64,000 nucleotides of DNA from DASUPK01 sp963695805. Its GTDB lineage: Bacteria; Actinomycetota; Thermoleophilia; Solirubrobacterales; 70-9. Shown piece after piece: positions 57,603 to 64,000 of this stretch; the first letter of the stretch is position 1; each line of letters begins with the position of its first letter. The position numbers and the translations under genes are program-made. The stretch covers positions 310,001 through 374,000 of the forward strand of contig CAVOHV010000015.1 of assembly GCA_963695805.1 (NCBI GenBank). Reading direction: 5' to 3'. Below the pieces are notes generated by a model. It was not told the DNA's origin. It saw only the letters and a list, made by a program, of their open reading frames with translations, and searched no databases.

Positions 57603-60219
57603 ACGCCTCGGCGAGCGCTTCCGGGGGCTGCGGGCGGGCGAAGTAGTAGCCCTGTCCCCGGTCGCAGTGGAGCGCCTGGAGCTCGCGCAACTGCTCATCG
57701 CGCTCGACCCCCTCCGCGGTCGCGGTCAACTTGAGCCCGTGGGCGAGCCCGATGATCGCCGCCACCCCGGCCGAGTCCTCGGGGGAGCGGCCCAGGCCGG
57801 CGATGAAGGAGGCGTCGATTTTGATCGCGTTGATGCGTGGCAGCCGCTTCAGGCTGCCGAAGGAGGAGATCGCGACTCCGAAGTCGTCGATCAACAGGCG
57901 GATGCCGAGCTCGCGGAGGTCGGGGAGCGCGCTGAGGGCGGCCGCGCGCCGATCCATCATCGCCCGCTCGTTGATCTCCAGGCAGATGCAGGAGGCGGGC
58001 AGCCGGACGTCGGCGATCGCCTGGGCGACCTTCCGGCTCAGATCGGGGTCCGCAAGGCGGCGCTCGCTGATGTTCACCGAGACCGTGAAGCGCTCGCCCT
58101 GGGGCATCTCGGCCCTCCAGATCGCCGCCTGGTGGCAGGCCTGGCGCAGCACGAGGTCGTCGAGGTCGGCGATCAGGTCGCTCGTCTCCGCTACGAAGAG
58201 GAACTGGGCGGGCTCGAGCAGCCCGCGCTCGGGGTGCCGCCAGCGCACCAGCGCCTCGGCACCGGTGATCGCTCCGGTGATCAGGTCGACCTCCGGCTGG
58301 TAGTGGACGACGATCTCGTCACCGGCGAGCGCCTCGCGGAGCTCGCGCTCAAGACTTGCCCGGTCGGTATCGCCCTGGCGCATCCAGCTCTCGAACAGGG
58401 CGTAACGGGACTTGCCGGCGGCCTTCGCCCGGTACATAGCCATGTCCGCCTCTCCGAGCATCTCGTCCGGTTCCTCCACACTGACGCCCGGTCCATAGAG
58501 CGAGATCCCGATGCTCGCCGCCTGAACGATCTCCCGGTCCTGGATCACGACTGGCCGCGTCAGCGCCTGGATGACGCGATCGGCAATCCTCTTCGCGTCA
58601 GCCTCACCGACGCCTTCGCAGAGCAGGGCGAACTCATCGCCGCCGAGACGGGCGAGCGTGTCGCCGGCTCGCAGCAGCAGCTCCAGGCGCCGGGCGACCT
58701 CGATCAGCACCTGGTCGCCGGCGCCGTGCCCGAGTGTGTCGTTCACGAGCTTGAAGCCGTCGAGGTCGAGGTAGATGATCGCGAAGCCCAGGGATGTGCG
58801 GCGGGCTGTCGCCATCCTGACCCGGTCCGCGAACAGGGTCCGGTTCGGCAGGCCGGTGAGCGAGTCGTGGAGTGCCTGCCTGGTGAGCCGCTCCTCGGAC
58901 TCCTTGCGCTCGGAAATGTCCTCCATTTGCGCGATCAGATAGCTGAGGACCCCCCGGCTGTCGTAGACGGGCGAGACAGTCAGGGAGATCCAGACCGGAT
59001 GCCCCCTGGCGTGCTGACAGCGCGTCTCGCCGCGGTGGCCGTAGCTCTCGCCGTCGGCGACATTGCGGAGCGCGTCGACCTCGCGCGCGCGGTCATCCGA
59101 GTAGATGATCTCGCCGAACCGCTGGCCGAGCAGGCTGTGCTCGGTGCGGCCGCAGATCTCGGAGACGGCTCGGTTGACGCGCTGGAAGCTGCCATCGAGC
59201 GCCACGAGCGCCATGCCGACGCGGCTGTCGTCGAAGGCTTTGCGGAAGCGCTCCTCGGCCTCGCGCAAGGCGGTCTCCGTCGCCTGCCGCTCGCTGATGT
59301 CGCGCACGAAGGCGTGGAAGCGCCACTCGCCCCTCTCGTGAAGGGCGGAGATGGAGAGCTCGATGGGCACCTCGGTGCCGTCGCGGCGCAGGCCCTCGAC
59401 CTCGAGCCGCCTCGCCATCATCGGCACCTCATCGCTCGCGAGGAAGCTCGCCAGCCCCCTGAGGTGGGCATCTCGGTGGTGGCGGGGGATGATCGTCTGA
59501 TGGACGGGCCGCCCGACGATCTCATCCCGGCCCCAGCCGAAGAGCCGCTCCGCCTGCGGGTTCCACTCGCGGATCAGGCCTTCCTGGTCGATCGAGATGA
59601 AGGCCTCCTGGGAGGTCTGGAGGATGGACCTCGACTGGCGAGTGGTCTGTCGCAGGGCGAGGATGACGAGGTGGACGGCGAGGCCGACGGTGGAGGCGAG
59701 CCCCACCGCGACCGCCGCCCGCAGGAACTGCTGGCCGGTGTCGGTGAGCGGTTCTCCGATCACGACGGGCACGGTCAGAGTCAGCGCCATGGCGACGATC
59801 GACACACCCAGCTCGCGGCCGGTTCCGAAGACGGCGAACCAGACGACCGGCAGAGCAACCAGCGGGTCGAAGATGCTCGAAGAGCCCTCGCTTGCGTCCC
59901 GCAGGAGTCCGACGACGACGAAGTAGGCGAGCAGCGGCACCGCCTGAGTCCAGGCTGGAAGCCGGGCCCAGGGAAGCTCGAGGACGAGGACGATCAGGAT
60001 CGCGGTCAGCGCGGCCGCGACCAGTACCCGCGGGTCCGTGACTGAGGTGGCCGCGAACGGCAGCAGAACGAAGGGCAGGATCGCCCCCAGCACGAACGGC
60101 GTTGTGCGCCTGTTGACGTCCACCCCCTCGAAGAACCGCCCCCGTTCGATGTCAGGGGCGAGCGAACGAGACCACCCCCGACCGGGGTTCTCGCGGGCAG
60201 CGGCACGGACCCTGCGCAA
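57568..60219 (-). CDS. Membrane-bound PAS-GGDEF-EAL cyclic di-GMP protein
   Basis: An 883-residue protein. Four to five membrane helices (about 40-190), two PAS domains (about 200-320 with WNPQAERLFGW, and 325-445), a GGDEF domain with intact RLGGDEFALL (about 534), and an EAL domain with EALVRWRHPERG, plus INERAMMD and IDDFGVAISSFG. Both the cyclase and phosphodiesterase signatures look intact, so it could make or break c-di-GMP depending on the sensor state. TTG 60219 has AGAGGAG 4 nt upstream; GTG 60123 is an alternative. No other c-di-GMP genes are nearby. Confidence 0.9.
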   Translation of the reverse strand: MRRVRAAARENPGRGWSRSLAPDIERGRFFEGVDVNRRTTPFVLGAILPFVLLPFAATSVTDPRVLVAAALTAILIVLVLELPWARLPAWTQAVPLLAYFVVVGLLRDASEGSSSIFDPLVALPVVWFAVFGTGRELGVSIVAMALTLTVPVVIGEPLTDTGQQFLRAAVAVGLASTVGLAVHLVILALRQTTRQSRSILQTSQEAFISIDQEGLIREWNPQAERLFGWGRDEIVGRPVHQTIIPRHHRDAHLRGLASFLASDEVPMMARRLEVEGLRRDGTEVPIELSISALHERGEWRFHAFVRDISERQATETALREAEERFRKAFDDSRVGMALVALDGSFQRVNRAVSEICGRTEHSLLGQRFGEIIYSDDRAREVDALRNVADGESYGHRGETRCQHARGHPVWISLTVSPVYDSRGVLSYLIAQMEDISERKESEERLTRQALHDSLTGLPNRTLFADRVRMATARRTSLGFAIIYLDLDGFKLVNDTLGHGAGDQVLIEVARRLELLLRAGDTLARLGGDEFALLCEGVGEADAKRIADRVIQALTRPVVIQDREIVQAASIGISLYGPGVSVEEPDEMLGEADMAMYRAKAAGKSRYALFESWMRQGDTDRASLERELREALAGDEIVVHYQPEVDLITGAITGAEALVRWRHPERGLLEPAQFLFVAETSDLIADLDDLVLRQACHQAAIWRAEMPQGERFTVSVNISERRLADPDLSRKVAQAIADVRLPASCICLEINERAMMDRRAAALSALPDLRELGIRLLIDDFGVAISSFGSLKRLPRINAIKIDASFIAGLGRSPEDSAGVAAIIGLAHGLKLTATAEGVERDEQLRELQALHCDRGQGYYFARPQPPEALAEAFRSARLGELIS

Positions 60220-60342
60220 TCGGCTCCTCTTTCCCCCCCTGTATTACCCCCAAATTGCGGCCCGGCCCGCCCTGGCGGGAGGTTGAAGGTAGGGGTCACC
60301 CGAGGCCCTAGGTAAGACCGTTATTCAGTATTGGACGTATTG

Positions 60343-61668
60343 CTACAGAAAGCTCTTGCCTTCACCGCGGTATGTGGGGACCTCGTCGCGGATGGTCATC
60401 CCGGTAATCAGGTAGAGGCGGTTGAACCGCTCACAGAGCTCACCGGCTTTGACGTGCCTGAAATAGACGCGGTCGCCGACCCGAAGCCGGTCGGCGACGG
60501 AGCCGCGCACGGGCGTCTGGACCTCGCCGGCCCCCTCGTGGGGATCGAGTCGCAGCCCGTCCGGCAGATAGGGGACTGGCATCCGGTCCTTCGCGCCGAC
60601 GCCAGATGCCAAGTAGCCGCCGCCGAGGGTGGTCGCCACGCCGCGACCCGGGCGCCTGACGACGGGCAGGGCGAACATCGCCGCCGGTCGGAGGTTGAAG
60701 GCTCGGTAGTGGTCGAAGAGGATCGGGGCGAAGAATCCGGAGCCTGCGGCGATCTCCGTGACCGCCCACTCCGCGGCGGTCAGCTCGATGGAGCCGGTGC
60801 CGCCACCGTTCACGAACTCTAGGTGGGCGACCTCGGAGAGGGCCGTGACGATCTCGGCCCGGCGCTCCTCCACGTCCTTCGCCGAGGCGGACTGCATGGC
60901 CCGGATCAGGACGTTCGTGATCGCCTTGCGCGGCACGTTGTCTCCGACGCCGGCGATCTGTCCCTCGTAGGCCATCAGGCCGACCAGCCTGGTGCGGTCG
61001 CGCCGGTCGATCTCCTGGGCGAGAGCCACGGCCTGCGCGGCGGTCCTGATCGGCGAGCGCTTGGGGCCGACCTTGAGCCGTCCACCGAGCGGCCACCAGG
61101 AGAGGTCGATGTCCATCGCCACCCGAACCGGAGCGACGAAAGAGCCCGCCGCCTCCTCGATCAGGTCCAGATGCTCGGTGCTGTCGACCATCACCACGGG
61201 CGCCTCATCCGGGTCCTCGGCGGTGATCCGGGCGAGACGGGTGAGGCAGGCGTGGTCGGTCGTGGGGTAGGCGACCACCAGGTCGCGGAACCCCTGGTCC
61301 CACAGCCAGATGGCCTCGGGAAGCGTGAAGCCGAGGATCCCCTGGAAGCCCGGATCGAGGTCGAGCAGGCGCTCGAGGACCGGGCGCGAGCGGACGGACT
61401 TGCTCGCGATCCGAATCGGCTTGCCGCGCGAACGGCGCAGCATGTCAGCCGCGTTCGCCCAGACCGCGTCCAGGTCGACGAACGCGAAGGGCGCCTGGAC
61501 CTCGGAGAAGATCGTCTCAAAGCGCTCGTAGGCCTCAAGCGGAGTCGGCAGGGGCAGGGGGGTGGGGGTGTCGAACGCTGAGAGAGGCCCCGTGGGCTGC
61601 GGGTGGCCGTTCGCCTCGGCCTCGGCGCCGGGCGCCTCGGTCGTCGGGCTGTCGTCGTGGGTAGTCAT
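60343..61668 (-). CDS. PLP-dependent alanine-racemase-fold protein (amino acid deaminase/aldolase-like)
   Basis: A protein of 441 residues from the ATG at 61668. The PLP Lys is in RIASKSVRSRPVLERLL (about residue 85), with barrel motifs LVAYPTTDHACLTRLAR, VRVAMDIDLSWWPLGGRLKV and EFVNGGGTGSIELT, and a C-terminal beta domain (GRGVATTLGGGYLASG, RVYFRHVKAGELCERF). This matches the D-threonine aldolase/deaminase group. The N-terminal 40 residues are a Pro/Thr-rich extension. TAGGCT with 8 nt precedes the ATG. The preceding 60220-60342 interval holds only the promoter of the GGDEF-EAL gene. Confidence 0.78.
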   Translation of the reverse strand: MTTHDDSPTTEAPGAEAEANGHPQPTGPLSAFDTPTPLPLPTPLEAYERFETIFSEVQAPFAFVDLDAVWANAADMLRRSRGKPIRIASKSVRSRPVLERLLDLDPGFQGILGFTLPEAIWLWDQGFRDLVVAYPTTDHACLTRLARITAEDPDEAPVVMVDSTEHLDLIEEAAGSFVAPVRVAMDIDLSWWPLGGRLKVGPKRSPIRTAAQAVALAQEIDRRDRTRLVGLMAYEGQIAGVGDNVPRKAITNVLIRAMQSASAKDVEERRAEIVTALSEVAHLEFVNGGGTGSIELTAAEWAVTEIAAGSGFFAPILFDHYRAFNLRPAAMFALPVVRRPGRGVATTLGGGYLASGVGAKDRMPVPYLPDGLRLDPHEGAGEVQTPVRGSVADRLRVGDRVYFRHVKAGELCERFNRLYLITGMTIRDEVPTYRGEGKSFL

Positions 61669-61720
61669 GTCGATCCAGCCTACAATCGGGCCGCGTGGTC
61701 GCCGAGCGACCGCCACCCCC

Positions 61721-61810
61721 GGAGAGGTGGCCGAGCGGCTGAAGGCACTCGCCTGCTAAGCGAGTAGGGGGCTAATAGCTCTCTCGAGGGTTCGAATCCC
61801 TCCCTCTCCG
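61721..61810 (+). tRNA. tRNA-Ser (GCU anticodon)
   Basis: A 90-nt plus-strand gene. Acceptor GGAGAGG pairs with CCTCTCC, discriminator G. The anticodon stem-loop CTCGCCTGCTAAGCGAG gives GCT, a long variable arm follows, and the T-arm has GGTTCGAATCC. No CCA is encoded. Confidence 0.95.
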
Positions 61811-61872
61811 CTCCATGATTCGAAAGGCGCCCGCGCCGCGCCCAGGGTGCTGGTTGGACCGCTCCACCTCAG

Positions 61873-61906
61873 GGTCCATATGGGGCCCCTATATGGACCG
61901 GTCCAT
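61873..61906. terminator. Palindromic structure between tRNA-Ser and the hydroxyacid dehydrogenase
   Basis: GGTCCATA (61873-61880) pairs with TATGGACC (61892-61899) around GGGGCCCC, and ATGGACCGGTCCAT (61893-61906) is a perfect 14-bp palindrome. It lies directly after the stop of the minus-strand dehydrogenase and downstream of the plus-strand tRNA, so a bidirectional terminator is likely; there is no clear U-tract, and a protein-binding site is the alternative. Confidence 0.4.
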
Positions 61907-62971
61907 CTAGGGCCGTCGCTGGACGTGGTCTGGGCCGAGGGCAGACGGATCTGGGGCGCCGAGCAGGGCCAGCGCGAGTCGCAGCTCCTCGGTGAGGATT
62001 TCAAGGGCGCGCCGCGCCCCCGCCTCTCCGTCAGCGGCGAGACCCCACAGCGCCGGGCGCCCCACCAGTACGGCCTCAGCGCCGATCGCGAGCGCGACCG
62101 CGACGTCGGTCCCACGCCGAACCCCGCCGTCGAGCAGAACAGGGATCCGGCCTTCCACGGCCTCGACGACCTCGGGCAGCGCGTCGATCGTCGCCGGCGC
62201 ATTGTCTAGCTGGCGCCCCCCGTGGTTCGAGACGACGACACCCGCGGCTCCGTGTTCAACGGCCAGCACGGCGTCCTCTCCGGTGATCAGGCCCTTGACC
62301 AGGATCGGCAGATCCAAATCCCCGCAGAGGCGTTCGAGGTCCTTCCAGGTGATGGAGGGATCGACGAGCTCGAAGACCTCCGACGTCGTCAGGCTCCGAT
62401 GGCCGACGGCACTCTCGATCGCCGGCGCGCTGATCTCAGCGGGGACCTGGAAGCCGCTGCGGAGGTCGCGCTCCCGGCGGCCGGCATAGGGAGCGTCGAC
62501 CGTTAGCAACAGCGCCTCATAGCCCGATCCGGCCGCCTCGTCGACCATGGCCCGCGTCACCCCCCGGTCGCGGAAGAGATAGAGCTGCATCCAGCGCTTG
62601 CCATCCGGCGCCGCCTCGGCAACCTCGGCCGGCCGCGTGCTGGTCAGGCTTGAGACGCAGAGGACGGTCCCGGCGGCTGCGGCGGCCCGCGCCATGCCCG
62701 CCTCGCCGTCGGGATGCGCGAGGAGCTGGAAGGCGACGGGCGCCACGAGAATCGGCATCTCGAGCTCCGTGCCGAGAACCGTCGCCCGGGTCGAGATCTC
62801 TGAGACGTCGACCAGCACGCGAGGCCGGAGCTCCCAGCCCGCGAAGGCCTCGGTATTGCGCCGGAGCGTGCGCTCGTCTCCCGCGCCGCCGGCAAAGTAG
62901 CCGTGTGCTCCAGGCTCGAGCTTCTCGGCCGCCAGCCGCTCGAAATCGGCGATGTTGACCGGCTCAGTGAC
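61907..62971 (-). CDS. FMN-dependent alpha-hydroxyacid dehydrogenase (lactate oxidase/dehydrogenase family)
   Basis: About 354 residues. The family core is clear: GYFAGGAGDERTLRRN near the N-terminus, LVAPVAFQLLAHPDGE, WMQLYLFRDRG, LTVDAPYAGRRERDLR, ILVKGLITGEDA (active Lys) and VVSNHGGRQLDNAPATIDAL with the catalytic His and Arg. Homology extends to TEPVNIADF, but the codon in the start position is GTC (62971-62969), not ATG/GTG. The first canonical start is GTG 62818, which would cut off about 50 conserved residues. TAGGGT lies 6 nt before that GTC, the leaderless distance. It oxidises L-lactate or a related 2-hydroxyacid. Confidence 0.82.
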   Translation of the reverse strand, partial: VTEPVNIADFERLAAEKLEPGAHGYFAGGAGDERTLRRNTEAFAGWELRPRVLVDVSEISTRATVLGTELEMPILVAPVAFQLLAHPDGEAGMARAAAAAGTVLCVSSLTSTRPAEVAEAAPDGKRWMQLYLFRDRGVTRAMVDEAAGSGYEALLLTVDAPYAGRRERDLRSGFQVPAEISAPAIESAVGHRSLTTSEVFELVDPSITWKDLERLCGDLDLPILVKGLITGEDAVLAVEHGAAGVVVSNHGGRQLDNAPATIDALPEVVEAVEGRIPVLLDGGVRRGTDVAVALAIGAEAVLVGRPALWGLAADGEAGARRALEILTEELRLALALLGAPDPSALGPDHVQRRP

Positions 62972-63000
62972 GCGCGAACCCTAGTTGCCATGCTTTGGGA

Positions 63001-63342
63001 GTGCCCAGGCGAAGGAAACGAGAGTCCGAGGCCGTCGAGACGGTCGACTACACCGATCCCGATGGCAACGTGCTGACCCTGCGGCGGTCGCTCAGCCCAA
63101 GGACGATCAGGAAGCTCAACAAGCCGCACCGCAAGGATGCCGCCTCCGCAGAGGACGTCTGGGCGCGCCGCAACGAGATGCTCTTCGAGTACCTGGCCGT
63201 GAGCTGGGAGATCTCCGGCCTGCCGCTCGACGACCAGAAGATGCTTATCGGCCGTTATCGGATGGCCGATACGAGCGAGCAGCAGTGGGTGCGTGAGACG
63301 ATCGACCTGCACATCGAGCGTCATCTCCCCGAGTTGCTGTAG
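63001..63342 (+). CDS. Conserved small protein of unknown function
   Basis: A protein of 113 residues from GTG 63001 (TTG 62995 is an alternative). It begins with a basic PRRRKRESE and contains NVLTLRRSLSPRTIRKLNKP and LFEYLAVSWEISGLPLDDQK, ending HIERHLPELL. It is predicted helical, soluble and without known domains. CATGCT with 6 nt lies before the GTG. It is divergent from the hydroxyacid dehydrogenase, 29 bp apart. Confidence 0.6.
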   Translation: MPRRRKRESEAVETVDYTDPDGNVLTLRRSLSPRTIRKLNKPHRKDAASAEDVWARRNEMLFEYLAVSWEISGLPLDDQKMLIGRYRMADTSEQQWVRETIDLHIERHLPELL

Positions 63343-63349
63343 ATGCGCT

Positions 63350-63355
63350 TATAAA
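63350..63355 (+). promoter_or_regulatory. -10 box of the terminal gene
   Basis: TATAAA lies exactly 6 nt before the ATG at 63362, giving a leaderless transcript for the receiver-thioredoxin-reductase gene. It is the most AT-rich point in this region. Confidence 0.5.
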
Positions 63356-63361
63356 TAGGCG

Positions 63362-64000
63362 ATGCGCCCTGTCTTGCTAGGGGTGGAGAGTGATTCACGC
63401 ATGGCGAGGGCGCTCGAGCGCAATCTCCACCGTGGCTTCGCCGCCGCGGGCTATCAGGTGGCCTGCTTCGACCAGGCGACGCCCGCGGTCGATGTACTCC
63501 AGGACCTCAGGAAGCGCGAGGCCCCCGTCGCGATCGCGATCGCCGACCAGAGCGCTCCCGGGATGAGCGGCCTGGAACTGCTGCGCACGGCGAGGAGGCT
63601 TCACCCGGAGATCAGGACGGTGTTGCTCTGCGCCCACTCCGACCTTGCGGTCGCTACGGACGCCGTCAACGTCGGACTGCTCGATCACTTCCTGATCAAG
63701 CCCTTCGACGGCGAGCGGGATCTGCTGCCCATCGTCTCGGACCTGCTCGAGGGCTGGCAGGGTGTGCGTGATCGTGACGCGGCAGGGGTCCGAGTCGTCG
63801 GCGAACGGCACTCCCCGCGGGTGCACGAGATCCGGCGGTTCCTGGACCGGAACGGGGTCCATCACGACCGCCTCAGCCCGACGAGCGAGGCCGGTGCGGA
63901 GCTGCTCCGTGAGGTGCCCGAACCCGAGCGCGAAAACCCGCCAGTGGCCATCTTTCCCAACGGCGCCGCAATCGGTGATCCGACGAACCTGCAACTCGCC
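63362..64000 (+). CDS. Receiver domain fused to thioredoxin-reductase-like protein, 3' partial
   Basis: The frame runs open from ATG 63362 to the window end. Residues 1-125 form a receiver: VESDSRMARALERNLHRGF with the acidic pair, phospho-Asp in IAIADQSAPGMSGLELL, Ser in LLCAHSDLAV, and Lys in FLIKPFDGE. Residues from about 140 (VRVVGERHSPRVHEIRRFLD, then PVAIFPNGAAIGDPT) match the glutaredoxin-like linker that in actinobacterial fused response regulator/thioredoxin-disulfide reductases precedes the FAD domain. The flavin part is beyond the window, so its presence is predicted, not seen. It would couple phosphorelay input to thiol redox chemistry. Confidence 0.65.
   Translation, partial: MRPVLLGVESDSRMARALERNLHRGFAAAGYQVACFDQATPAVDVLQDLRKREAPVAIAIADQSAPGMSGLELLRTARRLHPEIRTVLLCAHSDLAVATDAVNVGLLDHFLIKPFDGERDLLPIVSDLLEGWQGVRDRDAAGVRVVGERHSPRVHEIRRFLDRNGVHHDRLSPTSEAGAELLREVPEPERENPPVAIFPNGAAIGDPTNLQLA

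Noticed and set aside
57043..60045. A 1000-codon plus-strand open frame antisense to the GGDEF-EAL gene
   Set aside because: It is Arg/Asp/Gly/Pro-rich with no domain, and lies exactly opposite a gene with intact motifs. High GC produces such frames.
60230..60290. C-run and GGCCCGGCCCGCC stretch as a rho-independent terminator
   Set aside because: It lies upstream of the GGDEF-EAL start with no ordered stem followed by a T-run on either strand.

Overview
The window is a GC-rich chromosomal segment with densely packed genes on both strands, many GTG/TTG starts, menaquinone-type metabolism, an F420-type oxidoreductase and a complete 14-subunit NADH dehydrogenase operon. This suggests a high-GC actinobacterium. 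The gene families and the abundance of leaderless-looking promoters would suit Thermoleophilia (Solirubrobacterales-like), but that placement is inference without any database search. No prophage, transposase, CRISPR array or rRNA operon is visible. Two tRNA-Ser genes are present.

Layout. 1-2850: end of a menaquinone methyltransferase gene, a UbiA-like membrane protein, two decayed gene remnants and a beta-hydroxyacid dehydrogenase. 2847-10164: frameshifted DsbA-like protein, PfkB sugar kinase divergent from a quinone oxidoreductase/DEAD-helicase pair, a two-component pair, a Gly-rich secreted protein and a DMT transporter. 10274-13441: HAD phosphatase, APH-type kinase and acyl-CoA dehydrogenase as neighbours, the three domains found fused in animal ACAD10. 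13451-19327: sulfotransferase/RpiB/RibD-like operon divergent from a haloalkane dehalogenase operon with three further genes. 19458-24195: degraded region with three copies of a palindromic repeat, a broken FAD oxidase, a class V aminotransferase, an LLM oxidoreductase and a Flp/TadE-like pilin. 24222-32857: small metabolic and membrane genes, a sortase-type cupredoxin, a double-length ThyX protein and a frameshifted AEC transporter.

32934-48015 (minus strand) is nuoA-N in canonical order with start/stop overlaps almost throughout. nuoH carries a one-base frameshift, and the only two obvious gaps, on either side of nuoL, are each filled by a tiny ORF coupled to both neighbours. 48224-64000: membrane protein, double VOC protein divergent from an HxlR-SCP2 regulator across a 42-bp dyad, flavin reductase divergent from a cytochrome c lipoprotein, serS with a LuxR response regulator, msrB, thioesterase, tRNA-Ser(UGA), sugar-lactone oxidase, GGDEF-EAL protein, PLP aldolase/racemase, tRNA-Ser(GCU), FMN-dependent hydroxyacid dehydrogenase, and the start of a receiver-thioredoxin-reductase fusion that runs off the end.

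Cross-cutting themes: (1) about sixteen genes have a TANNNT hexamer 6-9 nt before the start codon, the signature of leaderless mRNAs, including divergent pairs whose promoters overlap; (2) at least five genes carry single-base frameshifts and two lack a canonical start codon where homology predicts one, so part of the apparent gene decay may be sequence error.
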